From contig CAWUHX010000514.1 in NCBI GenBank assembly GCA_963922205.1, forward strand, positions 25,754 to 89,753: a DNA stretch of 64,000 bases, read 5' to 3'. Shown here piece after piece: positions 23,557 through 35,586 of the stretch; the stretch's first letter is position 1; each line of letters begins with the position of its first letter. The notes under the pieces were generated by a model. The model had not been told where the DNA came from. It was given only the letters and a program-made list of their open reading frames with translations, and did no database searches. The translations under genes and the position numbers were made by a program. This DNA is from Romanomermis culicivorax (lineage: Eukaryota > Nematoda > Enoplea > Mermithida > Mermithidae).

Positions 23557-23726
23557 TTGGAACCAAATTTTCACTTGGCGTTCGGTCAAATCGAGCATCT
23601 TGGAAATTTCGTTCCGCCGATTCCTCGTCACGTAACGATTAGAATGAAATTCTTTTTCAAGTTCGAGCACTTGCTTTCGGGTATAAGCGGTCCGGGCCCG
23701 TTTGCCGTGATCGCCGCCCGATCCGG
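23557..23726 (-). CDS. Hox gene, exon 3 (homeodomain helices 1-3)
   Basis: Between acceptor TTTATCCAG and donor CAA/GTGAGC. It encodes [39 protein letters not shown] and [11 protein letters not shown]. The N-terminal arm and helix 1 ([15 protein letters not shown]) match Hox4/5-type and Antp-type proteins. Helix 2 ([15 protein letters not shown]) is unusual for those groups. The intron falls between homeodomain residues 50 (Gln) and 51 (Asn) and is only 193 bp. Together with a YPWM motif this is a Hox protein, most likely from the anterior/central class; the exact paralogue is not decided. Confidence 0.95.
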
Positions 23727-23835
23727 CTGGATAAAGCGTAAAAGCGTAAAACATGATAAAATTTCCGTTTACCGAAAATGTATCTTTATACAGTATACCA
23801 TGGCTGTAATCATCCACCACTATTTTTAATGTCAT

Positions 23836-25409
23836 TTTTTATTTTTACGTCAGTTTTTATGTCATTTATATGATTATTTCATTCGTGCAATTTTCTCGTT
23901 TATGTTATTTTATGCTTTATTTCCTAGAAATTGAGTATCCGACAGCATGAATGGTGCAATGCGAGCTTACGGGTACTTTACCAGTGAAAAAAACTGAACG
24001 GATACAGTAAACGTCTGGTTTCTAAACTACAATTGTGAAACTTGATAATCATGAGGAATAGCACTATTTGCAGGAAAATTTGCAGTTTTCTAAAATTGTT
24101 CAATACTTCTTCAACAGAGAGTCAAAGAGGGATGCGAAAATAATTTTTAAAGTGTATCGGATAATAATTTCATTCGAAATTTTTTATGTAGAACTAGCTT
24201 CTCCAGCAGTATTTTTCCTTAGATTTTTGGATTTCCCTTGAATCGGTTGAAAAATAAACTTTGAAAAACACAAAACGGATAGTTTTGCATTTGACTATGC
24301 CAAGCATCTTGTGGAATTCAAACATGTATGAAATTTTGTAATTTTGTTATCAACGCAGAATACACGGGCTCGGTTTCATCAAAGGGACGCAAGCTTCAGT
24401 TGAGCTGCAGCTTAAGCTGAAGCTTAACTCTGTTATGTAACATCATGGTCGTTGAAGTGCAGCTCAGATTCAGGTTAACTCATACACATTAGACATAATG
24501 AAAAATTTAAGCCGCAACTAAACTGGAGCTTAGTTCTGTGTCTAAGTATCTATTATGAAACAGATCTACTCTGGTTACTGTAAGGCAGCTGCCTTGTGCT
24601 AGCACTTTCAGGTTGGCATCTTAGCTGAAGCTGAGAAACAACATGTTAAGTAAATTTTTAATTAGTTGGGCATTGATACAGTAAAATGTTGGAAATTTCA
24701 TCATGTTATCCGTATTTGTGATGGAGCAAAATCAGAAAACACATAAATTATGATTATCTGCTTCCTATTCAAATACGTGTTTGCATAGAAACAGTTTCAG
24801 GCTTATGCATGCAGATCTTCAAGAAAACTGAGAAACTGACGATTTCAGAGATGAATCATGTGGGATGTTTGTAAAAATCATACCTCGATCAATACATGTC
24901 TGTTTAAGTTGTTCATGATGCTTGAATAATCTGGAAATTTTCAAAGTTCCTAAATATAGTTAACTGATTCCGGTCTGAAGCACGTTGATTTTTGGTATCC
25001 AGTTCATGCTCATAAAGCGAAAAAACTGGACAAAAGACCTCTTGATCGACGATATGTTTATTAACCATCCGTCTAGTTGAAATTAATAATTCCGGAACAG
25101 GATCTTGAAAAAATAATACTTTCAGAAAACTCGTTCCACATTCCACGAACATAGCGAACTTAGCAGGGTTCGTTTTTTGTAGTTAATATTCTCGCACGTT
25201 GCAGACGAGAGCCGGTATACTGTAGCAAGTAAACTTAATAATAAAAATCATCGTGTTGTTAGGGAGTGCCTGAGAATGTATATGTATCACACATTATATG
25301 CCTTTCGAAGTTTTATAGTAATTTACGAGCAATCCACTGTTTTGCACCACGGACAAAATAAGTGGCATAATTGGAGATTTGGATAAAATACTTGGAATTG
25401 TCTGATAGA
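23836..25409. other. Hox intron 2, left part, with a GCTTAAGCTG-rich repeat
   Basis: No exon is seen. About 24365-24640 contains CGGTTTCATCAAAGGG, GCTGCAGCTTAAGCTGAAGC, TTATGTAACATC and ATGAAACAGATC, a pattern shared with 30010-30160 and typical of a MITE whose ends carry GGTTTC/GAAAC. The rest is plain AT-rich intron. Confidence 0.4.
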
Positions 25410-27930
25410 TCAACGATTAAGACATGATTTCTGAGAGGATTCGGCTTTGTTGTGCTAAGTAAAAAATTAAATCACATATTTGGTGTAACTTGATGCGCTA
25501 GGAACGAAAATGATATTAATTTCGTCTGAAAATCAAAACTCGCATAGCTACAGTAAGTTGAAAATTTTCGACTTTTTAAATTTTTGATTTACATTTCTTT
25601 CAACTTTTGCAACATTACGTATCTCAGACATCGTGTTCTGAAAATTCACCCAATATTAGGCCAATAGATGAGCTACAATTTACTGTAAGATTCATTAGTG
25701 TAAAGCTGCTTATTAGAAATACACTGGTCCATGAAACATAAAATTTTGAGAGCAAAATTTGTCATTTTTTCCACAAAAATCACCATATATATACTGCTAA
25801 AGCTCAGAAGACCAAAAAATTCCTTATACAATAGGTAGCTTACGATGTCTTCTACCTGCTGACAAAAAATTACAGAAATTCGTGTACTGCTAGAGGGTCA
25901 CACAACCTGAAGTTTGAACACTATCCTATAATTGTATTTTCTGGAATTTCCGACCTCTACCGTGAAACGACTAGACCTTGATAAATTTTAAAAATGAGAC
26001 AGTAATACAAGTTTCGTATGGTGAATATTAATATAATTCCCAAACTCATTAAAAATAAAATTCGCCGGGATACAGTATCCCGAAGTTTGAAATGTTCACA
26101 TTTTTTAGCATTTTTCTGTCTATTTACGTGACTTAAGATGTATCGGCCTAGCCATGAAATAACTTTGTTATTGACCGTGTATTTGATACAGGATACAATG
26201 CTCTATAGTGTGTTATGAAAATGTTTTTTGAATTTTGCATTTTACACTTTTTACAAAGTTTTAAAATGTCAAAAGTGAGACCATAAAAATGATGGAGAAG
26301 CAGGTTTCTCTTCACAAAAATGACTATGTGTACTGCTAAAGCTAAAAGCACCCAAAATTTATCTATACAGTGGATATTTTACGATTGGTGCATTTATTAT
26401 TTTGACTTACGAATAGCCGAATAGCTTCACCAGTGCTGCAATACGATCACAGGGTCCTTTGCCAAACTGAGGTTCAGAAAAATCCCATCGTCTAACTGCC
26501 AAGCCCATTTTTTAGAGATTACATGCATGGAGCCTAAAGTGTTGGATCCATGATAGCAACCAGCATTGTCTGAGGGGATATAAGCCAGACCTATGTTTGG
26601 AAGTTCTTGTTTGACTCGCAGTATTTTATCGCTGATGATTGCAATGACAGCATCACTATCTTGTGATAGTGGATCAAATACATGTATGTAAGTCCTCGAG
26701 TGGAGCCAACCACTGATATTAGCTAACCGCTGATATGTATGTAATATGCCAAGGTATCCCTCTCTTGCCATACCGGTCTGCTTGATCATCACGGCCACTG
26801 ATTGGTAGAATTTTCATGGCCCAGTCTAGCTGCATGAATATTTCATCATCCCCTAATCTAGTAGTCAAATCACGCCGTACCATATCTTGATGCACTGCAC
26901 AGAGAAATTTTTTGCATGCAACTAGCAGATATTGTAATATATCCACCGTGTAGATAAATTTTGGGTGCTTTTCGCTTTAGCAGTACACATAATCATTTTT
27001 GTCAAGAGAAATATGCTTTTTCATCATTTTTATGGTCTCACTTTTGACATTTTAAAACTTCCTAAAAAGTGTAAACTGCAAAATTCAAAAAACATTTTCA
27101 TACCACACTATAGAGCATTGTATCCTCTATCAAATACACGGTCAATAACAAAGTTATTTCATGGATAGGCCGGTACATCTCAAGTCACGTAAATAGACTG
27201 AAAAATACTAAAAAATGTGAACATTTCAAATTTCGGGATACTGTAGCCCGGCGATTTTAATTTTTTCAATAAGTTTGGGAATTATTTTAATATTCACCAT
27301 ACGAAACTTGTATTACTGTCTCATTTCTAAAATTAATCAAGCTCTATTAGTTCCACAATGGAGGTCAGAACTTCCAGAAAATACAATAATAAGACAGTGT
27401 TCAAACTTCAGGTTGTGCGACCCTCTAGCAGTACATAAATTTCCGTATTTTTTTGTCAGCAGGTAGAAGATAACCTAAACTGTCTATTGTATAATGAATT
27501 TTTTGGTCCTTCTGAGCTTTAGCAGTATATATTATGATTTTTGTGAAAAAAATGACAAATTTTGCTCTCAAAATTTGATGTTTCATGGACCAGCGTATTT
27601 CTAATAAGCACTTTAGACTAATGAATCCTACAGTAAATTGTAGCCCATCTATTGGCCTAATATTGGGTAAATTTTCAGAACACGATGTCTGACATACGTA
27701 AAGTTGCAAAAGTTGAAAGAAGTGTATATCAAAAATCGAAAAAATCGAAAATTTTCATTTTCCGTCTTACTGTAGTTATACGAGTTTTGATTTTCAGACG
27801 AAATGAATATCATTTTCGTTCCTAGCGCTTCAAGTTACACCAAATACGTGATTTTCAGGTAGGGTTAATTTTTTACTTATCACAACTCTCTGTATAAGAA
27901 GCTGAATTCTCTCAGACATTGTCTCTTAAA
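25410..27930. mobile_element. DNA element with ~1-kb terminal inverted repeats around a transposase-like fragment
   Basis: Left arm about 25410-26373 and right arm about 26938-27930 are inverted copies along their whole length. Examples: TTTGGTGTAACTTGATGCGC versus its complement near 27830; the CATTTTTTAGCATTTTTC block near 26097 versus its complement near 27215; CACCCAAAATTTATCTATAC at 26349 versus its complement at 26952. The arms encode the same chance peptides on opposite strands. The 564-bp centre holds a broken transposase-like exon. The element lies in the long Hox intron. A solo end of the family is at 19.13 kb. Confidence 0.75.
26402..26946 (-). pseudogene. Transposase-like fragment of an unnamed family between the long inverted arms
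   Basis: Three consecutive frames carry pieces of one conserved sequence that I recall from many invertebrate genomes as an unnamed mobile-element protein: MQLDWAMKILPISGR with GKRGIPWHI, then YIHVFDPLSQDSDAV with YIPSDNAGCYHGSNTL, then VRRWDFSEPQFGKGPCDRIA. The Asp residues in LDWAMK and SDNAGCYH might be catalytic, but that is inference. At least two frameshifts separate the pieces. It ends at a good splice donor (TATTC/GTAAGT), as if one exon had been captured. Upstream and downstream exons are missing. Confidence 0.6.
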
Positions 27931-27934
27931 ACAT

Positions 27935-28115
27935 TATAGCCTGTTTCTGATTGAAATATTTCTGAATTGAAAAATGACAAAAAATCGAATCGTCATCAAA
28001 ATTATTTGCATAAAAATTTTCACTCGAAGAATTTTTAAAAGTTAGTGAGTATGCACAAGCAGATAATCATAAAAATTTGAAATAGTGCTTGCTTACCAAC
28101 TTTATTATAGATTAG
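27935..28115 (-). repeat. Copy of the AGTCTGTTTTT MITE family, degraded
   Basis: Starts TTATAGCCTGTTTC, contains TGAATTGAAAAATGACAAAAA as in the copy at 30.6 kb, and ends with a weak AGTGCTTGCTT. It directly abuts the long-arm element. Confidence 0.45.
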
Positions 28116-28164
28116 ATCTAGCACAACGGCTTCAGTAACGTATAAATCATCCCGAGCTTAAAGA

Positions 28165-28395
28165 GTCATTTATACTTGCCTTTTTCGACGGAAAGGAACG
28201 GAGCGGATCGCCAACAGCTTGAAACGTTCAGCCTGAAAATGCACTTTCGGTCGGAAAGGATAACTGCAATTTTGTGGAAATTGACTGACGGTAACCTCCA
28301 ACAAAACCGAACGCAATGAAAATGTCCCTTTCGTTCAGTAACGTTTTATCGATTGCATTCCGTTCCGTTCCGTCGGAAAAGGCAAGTATAAATGA
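28165..28395. mobile_element. 231-bp MITE with GTCATTTATACTTGCC ends
   Basis: Ends are about 37-bp inverted repeats: GTCATTTATACTTGCCTTTT on the left and AAAAGGCAAGTATAAATGAC on the right, continuing inward as CGACGGAAAGGAACGG and its near complement. No coding part. The ends are well preserved, suggesting a recent insertion. Confidence 0.75.
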
Positions 28396-28410
28396 CCCGT
28401 ATGATTATCG

Positions 28411-28502
28411 CGACGTCAGGATCATCTTGAGGTTGGATTTATACACGAGCTCGTTATGTCGGGTTTCACTAACATTTTTTATTTAACCTTGATCCTGACG
28501 TC
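28411..28502. repeat. Perfect 14-bp-arm inverted repeat (CGACGTCAGGATCA)
   Basis: CGACGTCAGGATCA at 28411-28424 and its exact complement at 28489-28502, with 64 bp between. It lies 16 bp from the MITE at 28165. Either a tiny foldback element or the end of another MITE. Confidence 0.6.
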
Positions 28503-30591
28503 GGTTTCAGCCACACACAAAAGTTAATCTTCCTATCGAGCTTTCAAGTCCGAACTTTTCTGTTTTGTTTTTTTACCGTTGATTGTAAAAATAATTTTTT
28601 GCGTTACTGAGTGATGAATCGACATAAAATGAACAAATTTTTCATTATATGACGAATCAGTTGGATTTAATGAATGATGCCGAACTATAAAATCGTTATT
28701 TTTTCAACTTGATTCCAACGTACAAAGGATGAAAGAATAAATAAAAGTAGGAAAAGTACAACAAATATTTCAAATTTACGGCCACATTTTTAGCACACTT
28801 TATAGCGACCATTTTTAGCGTAGACATTCTTGGGGTTCAGTTTCACATTTTGATGATATACTACATCAAAAAATATGGTAAATAAAAAATGCAGGTTTGT
28901 GATTAAGATCGTCTACACGAAGTCTCCACTATATAATTTTTTAACTCAAAAAGATGCTTCAGTTGAGTAAGCTCACAAATTTTGAGTCCTACAACGTGTA
29001 ATCCAGAAGAAAATAATGAAAACATGAAATAGTACCTATTTTTCACTTAATTATTCATAGGCATTTCCCAGATTATAGATAAATTTCTCTCGGATTCGGA
29101 CAGATCATGCTGTGAAATAATGATAGTTAACTTGAGAGCTCAATGCAGGGAAATTTTTAATCTACAGAGTTCTGATTGAATTTTTTCCTAGTGACTTGCG
29201 TCACGAATGGCATCAAACATTGACTGTGCAGTGAACGACCAAGTGGGGTTAACTGAAAATTGTGATTGAATCTATAGCCAAATGTTTATGAAAAAGGTAA
29301 GAGCTGTTGGTTCACTAAATGGCACTATCTGAAATGAAATGATGTTCGACAGTTAATAAATCATTTCTGAATTCTGGAAGGGAGAAATAAGTGATAGGCC
29401 AACATTATTCAACGGCGTCAATGGGTCCGGCTCGTATGAGAGGCAGACTTCAGGATGTAATATAATAGCTGAGATCTACACTTTCCGCAACTATGCTTTA
29501 TTTATTTTCAAATGAGCCTCCAAATGTGAAAAAATTCAGAGGTAAACGTTAAAAAGAGATGATCATGCACCTTAATATAACTTTTTTGTTTTCAAATTGT
29601 AGTCCAACGTCCTAGAGTCAATCTGAGAAAAAAGGCGACCCCATAACCTTTTAACGACACTGATGGACCTTCTTTGCCTCGAATATCAAAAGTACCTACC
29701 ATCCATGGGCTGAACACAGGCTTATCACAGTATTTTCTGGCTAAGGCATGATCGAACTTGTTGGCTGGCTCACTTTTCTATAGTAGAGTGCATTACTCCA
29801 GTAGATCCTGACAGACTCCCAGTGGATTTTTGGCTGACCTCTATTAGATGCGATTCCCTGCAAAATTTTGGACCATGAATGAAACTGATGAAGAAAAAGA
29901 TGAAAAAGTATAAGGCTTAAATCAATTAATGTTTTTCGGAGATATAACTACAAATATGAAAGGAACATGCAAAAATTCACAAAAAAGAATTTTCAGGAAA
30001 AAATTTTATCGACCTGGGGCCGGTTTCTTGGGCTTAACTTCCTCGATTTGTTTTGTGTGTATGAGTTAAGCTGCAACTAAGCTGCACCTTAGCGGCTCTG
30101 GTTTAACATAAGAGTTAGTCTGTAGGCTACGGCATAGATCTGTTTGATACTGGCCCCCGGTATAAGTTGCCTAATCCTCAACAGAATTTTCATCATGCGC
30201 ATGTATGTTGTAGAGGATTTATTATTTGAGAATGGAGGTAAGGTTAACAAAAGGTACATGCAACAACATTTTCTACAAGCTGACCTAGAAGCAAACAAAA
30301 GCCCTGTTTAACAAAGGATGAAAATGTGTTCGACCATAATAATACATATACAAATGAATGATTAGCAATGCTTAGAATCTAAATTCGAAAATATAAGTTA
30401 CCAAATTCGAAATTTGTCCTCTTATAAAAGGTCATGCAAAAATGAAAATGACATTTTGACTAGAATTCAAGGAAATCTAGTGTACTGATGTCCAATTCTT
30501 GACGATTGCTGAAAACATTTTGATAATGAGTGTTAAAGAAGTATGACTGGATGGATCAGTTAGATAAATTTTAAATATATGTATATAACTA
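28503..30591. other. Hox intron 2, middle part, with degraded repeats
   Basis: About 28895-29075 is a degraded - strand copy of the AGTCTGTTTTT/GGAAAGCAAGTA MITE family (GTCTACACGAAGTC, CATAGGCATTTCCCAGA). About 30010-30160 is a repeat starting GGGGCCGGTTTCTTGGGC and ending GATACTGGCCCCCGG, related to 24.4-24.6 kb. No exon is seen. Confidence 0.4.
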
Positions 30592-30836
30592 GTCTGTTTT
30601 TATAGAATGCTCGTGAATTGAAAAATGACAAAAAATAAGTACCGCCCTTAAAGTCGTTTACACAAGGCTTTTAGAGTGGATCCTTTACTCAAAAAACAGC
30701 AAGGGTTAGTTTTGTAAGTTCACAAATTTTCAGTCTTATGCGACACATGGTTCAGCAGGAAATGGCATTAGATGTGAAATAATATTTGCTTTCCACGCTC
30801 AATATTCATAGACATTTAAAGAAAAACAGACTATGG
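30592..30836 (-). mobile_element. Best-preserved short copy of the AGTCTGTTTTT MITE family
   Basis: Starts CTAGTCTGTTTTTATAGAATG, ends AAAGAAAAACAGACTATG, so the ends are inverted. Internally TTGAAAAATGACAAAAAATA, AAGTCGTTTACACAAGGC, TACTCAAAAAACA and TTTGCTTTCCAC, the complement of the GGAAAGCAA core. 245 bp, no coding part. Confidence 0.65.
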
Positions 30837-32056
30837 GCCGGAAATTGCGGTGTGACAGTCTCAGTTTTCTTGATGGTGGCATACCTGCATAGAAGACAAT
30901 TGAACATTGACAGCCCATTTTGAATATGTAAGAGAAATTGATATTTTGATTCTGATTACGTTGAGTTTTCTACATCATGATCTGAGTTTTGACCATGTTT
31001 CTTTTTAGGGGCAAATGTAGAACCATTTCAAAGGTGCGATTATTGCCTCATTGTAACAGTCACATATCAGCTTTGTTAATTTGCATAATTTTCCCATTAC
31101 AGTAGCCATTATCATAATTACAACCAGCGCATTCTTTGAACATCATCAAAAGTCCAATATCAGCTCAAAAATGAGAAAAATATGGCCTTTTTGTTTGTTA
31201 GACATCCCCTTTTACGTCTTGTTATATAAAAATACGCAGGCGCCTCCATGTTCCATATAATATATCCATAGCAAACTCAGCTAACATCCAACCGGATCGA
31301 GCGTATAGGGAAAAGTAGTGTGTAGAGAGGAAAAACATTGCTTCCAAAAAAAGCACAATTTTTCTCGGCCGAAGGCTCTAAGGAGGGATAGTACGGAGGG
31401 CCTGGTGCGAAAAAACGTGTCATCAGTCAACGTCTTTTTCGGGGCAAAAAGAAGTCGGCTCTTATTCAAAGGTCTTTTGATTAATTGAGGTTTACAAGAG
31501 ATACCGATTCACAAAACGTCGCCGCCACAGCATATACTTTTATACCCGAGCTATAAAATACATGTAGTTATCCAAATGTATGTACATTTTAGCGTAAGGG
31601 TAATATATGCAGTAGGAGAAAGTCTGCTTGTGGTTTTAGGCACTCCTTCTGGTGGTGGCGACGCGAAATCTGGTTTTTCTTGCCAATGAAGCGACGGCAG
31701 ATTCTCAACAGAGATAAGGAAACGAAAAACCATGATTCGCGTGGTGTTGAAGTGAAAATGTATACCAATGTTGGATATTATGGGCTTGTTACTGTATCTG
31801 GGTAAACAGGTCGGGAGGCGAAAAGATATCTGCGCGTGAAGATACTATACAAGGAATGGAAGGATGCAAGGAAAATAAGCTCATTTTGAAGCCGCAACTT
31901 GATGTTTCAAAATCTAAATAACAAAAAATTTAGCTGGAAAGGTTCCGATCGACGGGTGATGATATTTATTATTTCTCAAAATTTTTGTTATCTCATTCAG
32001 TCTACTGAGGATGAAATCAACTTTTACTCATCTTTTACGTCGCCTATCTCAGTTCA
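30837..32056. other. Hox intron 2, nothing recognised
   Basis: AT-rich sequence with no open frame, RNA or repeat I can support. A GC-richer part at 31250-31700 has short open frames on the - strand without homology I recognise. Confidence 0.4.
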
Positions 32057-32250
32057 CTTATAGCCTGCTCTTCTTGAAATGCCTGTCAATAATGTCAATA
32101 ATGAAACTGGAAAGCAAGTATTGTTGCTGTTGAAATTGTTGAAATTTTGAAAATTCTATGGTAAAAGCTTTGTGTGAATGATTTTGATGACGACATTTAT
32201 CTTTGTCATTTTTCAATTTATGAGCATTCTAGAAAAACTGATTATAATTT
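32057..32250 (+). repeat. Copy of the GGAAAGCAAGTA MITE family
   Basis: TATAGCCTGCTCTTCTTGAAA then CTGGAAAGCAAGTATTG, ending CATTTTTCAATTTATGAGC and TCTAGAAAAACTGATTATA. The ends are degenerate versions of the family TIR. Confidence 0.55.
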
Positions 32251-32340
32251 CCAACCGGTGTTCACAACTGCTTATCTGAAAGTATCAATTCGTTTTCTGC
32301 GGCCTTCGTGTCTGTTTCTCTAATTCACACTTTGTTTTCT

Positions 32341-32520
32341 CTTTTCTTTTCTTTTCTTTTCTTTTCTTTTCTTTTCTTTTCTTTTCTTTTCTTTTCTTTT
32401 CTTTTCTTTTCTTTTCTTTTCTTTTCTTTTCTTTTCTTTTCTTTTCTTTTCTTTTCTTTTCTTTTCTTTTCTTTTCTTTTCTTTTCTTTTCTTTTCTTTT
32501 CTTTTCTTTTCTTTTCTTTT
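32341..32520. repeat. Perfect (CTTTT)36 microsatellite
   Basis: 180 bp of uninterrupted CTTTT, flanked by imperfect CT/TTTC-rich DNA to about 32600. The length is a multiple of five and the purity implies recent expansion. Long open frames across it on both strands (Phe/Ser-Leu and Lys/Arg-Glu repeats) are artefacts of the array. In Hox intron 2. Confidence 0.97.
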
Positions 32521-35256
32521 CGTTTCTCTCTTTTATTTTTTCCTTTTTCTTTTCTAATTTTGATTTCTTTTCATTCCATTCTTCTCTTATTTCTCTTTCA
32601 TGAAGTTGCTTGCTTTTCAACTTTTCTCTTCACCTCAAATATGCCAACACATCTTCTTTACTGTTCTCAACATTTTTCTTCTAGCCAATTTTATTTTCTT
32701 TGTTTGCCCTTCCATATCCGATTCTATATTCTGCTTTTTTCAATAGTTTTTTCTTTTTCTTTCGCCTTCGTTTGCATGTTTTTCGCCTATTTTCCGATCG
32801 ACGGTTTCTGTTTTAATTCACTTCGAATCGACGATTCAAAATGTCTATGCCCATAGTCAATTAAAACCTGAACAGTGACACTGGTTTGTTGAATAAATGA
32901 TATCCAAACTTTCAAAATCAGAAGTGAACGATAAAGAACGTCTAATTTCTTTTTCTGCAGAAAAAAATTATTCCGGAATTCAAGAAAATTCGGCTTTTTC
33001 TAGTCGTAACAGAAACTCAATTTTCTTCGCCCTAATCACTCTGCGGGTCGCTCCTTCATTCGGGTAATTGGATTCAGGTGAAGTGGTGGAATATTCTGTA
33101 TAAAAACACCTGAGGTTTTTTTCTTCTCTACAATAATAATAATAATAACCAGGTATGAGAAAAAGCGAAAACAGTATATTTTTTCAGTAAATCCAGGTGT
33201 TTTATACGAATTTTTCGCCTTTTCGAAAGACCTATTGTTCGAAAATTCACTTGATTATAGGCTACAGTATCGAACAAATGTCGAAATTTGAGAGCAAATC
33301 AATCAAAAATGGACAAAACTAGGTAATCAACAAAAAATGTAAAAAAATGAAAATCAAAGAAAAAAGTTTTGATTGCAAGTTTAATGTTGTTTACTTTCCT
33401 GGAACATTCGAAACTAGTTCTGAACAAAAAATATTCAAAAATCGATGGTAACATTTTGATAAGTTTAAAAACGTATCATCCTCGACGTACGTGTATATTT
33501 TCGACCTGTGATAAATTGTTCGTCTAATGGAAACATTTTCCGGATGAAAAAGTAAGCAAAATAAAAAATTTCTGGAAACTGCAGCCTGCACGTCAAAAGA
33601 AACAAAAATTTTCATAAATTTAAAGAGTTACAATTTCGTTGTCTTTTCTTATATTTTATGTACTGTCTCAGAAGTGATATTCCCAGATAAAGTTTATTGC
33701 AGCTTTTTTTCTTCCACCGAACTTTTTCTTGTCTACTGTAATTTTTCAGACCATCTTTTATTTCTCATACGATATCAGAATTTGAGCGACGGAAAAAAAT
33801 GAAATGATTTCTTATGGAGTGGACGAACGTTTAAAGAAATTTCTTCGATCGCTTTGTTCTGCTCAGTAAATGGCTCAGTATAGCTTAGAATATTCTGTGT
33901 TTTGACTACTTTGAGTTCTAGGGTCTGTGAGATTTTTTACTGCACAAAATCTTTGATTAATCACATATTTTCTATTTTCCAGAAATTCTACAGAAACTCA
34001 TCAGACAAAATTCAAAAAATCAGAATTAATGGCTGGAATTGGCCGAGTTCAATCAACAGAAAAAATCGATTGTAAGGACGGTACACCAGCCGAAAGATAA
34101 TTGTGGGTATTAAATTTAACTTCGGACCCCTGCTACTCCGTCAAAAATGGAACTACAGTAATTCGCATGTATTTTTGAATAGAAAACAAAAAGATCTATC
34201 GACAGACGTCAAAGTTTTATGTTGCGGAAAAGAAACATTGTCTTCAAGACGTCTGCAAGACATGGTAAAAATATGCAGACGGCATACGAAATTATAAATC
34301 CTATTCTTCCTGACCAAATATCAGCTTCTCCATTACCTTACAAAGCCATTTTTACTTGAACCTCCTAGAATTTGGACTCATGCCACACGCCAAAGTTTGC
34401 CCAGTAAAATATAGTACGGCTCTTTTTCTTGAAATGTATGTAGAAATTAGAATGCAAAGCAAGAAAGTATTGTGTTTTTTGACCATTTCCTGCTAAACCA
34501 AATGTCGCGTAGAACTGGAAACACATGAGCCTACTAAGTAACCCTTAATATTTTTTGAGTAAAAAATCTAAAAATAAAAACTTCGTGTAAACGACTTTGA
34601 GGGCCGTACTTATTTGCAAGCACTATATAAAAAAATTAACTCTACGTCGAGATGAATTGCATGAATTTCATGTTGAATCAGGTGTACCGATTATGCCAAC
34701 ATCATTTTAAAAAAAATTGTTCAAAATATCAGTCGTCGGAGAAGTCTCAATTTATTTAAGACGCCTATCATATGTCAATCTCTGATGGATTTTACGCATT
34801 TCTTCGATATATAATAAAATTTTGCTATTGGAAATTGGAATCTTATGAAGAATCAGCTCTCAACGACTATCTTTTCAAATCTTACACCAGTTGCGAGTAA
34901 AATTTGAAGAGGTCATAAACTGAATTTCGAACAGTCTTCCAGCCAAACATAACTTTCTTAAAGATAGAGATACGAAATTTTGAATATAGTTTCCGAATAG
35001 ACCTCGACGATGTCTATCGATTGATGTTAGAATAAATGCGTTTGTAGAAAGAATAGATGTCTGCTCATTTCAAAAAGTTTCTGATTGAGTCAACGTAATG
35101 TGATTGCAGTAAAATAGTTCCTGTGCGAGACCAGTCTGAGTCATGTCGAGGTATGCTTCAGACTAACCAACCTTTGATCATTTGCCGTACTGAAACTTTC
35201 CAAATTTCACATTGTAGGGTCGTGAAACTTCGTTTCCAAAATCACAACTTTTTTAC
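32521..35256. other. Hox intron 2, right part, with a foldback and a MITE copy
   Basis: 33097-33206 is a foldback with arms TGTATAAAAACACCTG and CAGGTGTTTTATACG. About 34415-34655 is a copy of the GGAAAGCAAGTA family (ATGCAAAGCAAGAAAGTATT, CGTGTAAACGACTTTGAGGG). The rest is plain AT-rich intron. Confidence 0.4.
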
Positions 35257-35586
35257 CTGAACTTGAATGAACTCGGTTCATCCACGGGTACCAAACTTGC
35301 CCATTGGGTCTCGTCCCATCGTTGTTCGACTCGGCGCCCATTTCTGACGAATCGCCATCGATATTGCTGTTGTTGCTATTAGTCTTTGCCCCGGATGATC
35401 GACCGACTCTACCACTACCACTATTATTACTCGCCGTTGAGGGCCGTATTGACCCCCTTTGATTTTTCCGGGAATTTCGGCGGCTGTCGTCGCCGCAGAC
35501 AGCTTCGTCGTCCTCGTCGTCGTCGTCATCTTCGTCAGATATGCTTTCAGTTTCGTTGTTTTCCGGGGCCGAATCGTTTATTGGAG
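35257..35586 (-). CDS. Hox gene, exon 2 (acidic region and YPWM hexapeptide)
   Basis: Acceptor TTTAG and donor TCAG/GTAAAA; it starts with two bases and ends with one base of split codons, matching exons 1 and 3. Contents in order: NETESISDEDDDDDEDDE acidic stretch, a Ser/Asn/Gly-rich low-complexity part, then GQVWYPWMNRVHSSS. YPWM (residues 323-326 of the predicted protein) is the PBC/Exd-cofactor contact motif found in non-posterior Hox proteins. Only about 14 residues separate it from the homeodomain, a short linker as in anterior and central Hox proteins. This argues against Abd-B/posterior assignment despite the odd helix 2. Confidence 0.93.

Noticed and set aside
23208..23726. Assignment of the Hox gene to the Abd-B/posterior class
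   Set aside because: Helix 2 is unusual, but the YPWM motif, short linker and [16 protein letters not shown] start fit non-posterior Hox proteins.
32285..32856. Long open frames on both strands (Phe/Ser/Leu-rich and Lys/Arg/Glu-rich)
   Set aside because: They exist only because a 5-bp repeat has no stop codons; no start context or homology.
35278..35529. Open frame rich in Thr/Arg on the - strand at the Hox exon
   Set aside because: Out-of-frame reading of Hox exon 2; the adjacent frame holds YPWM and fits the splice phases.
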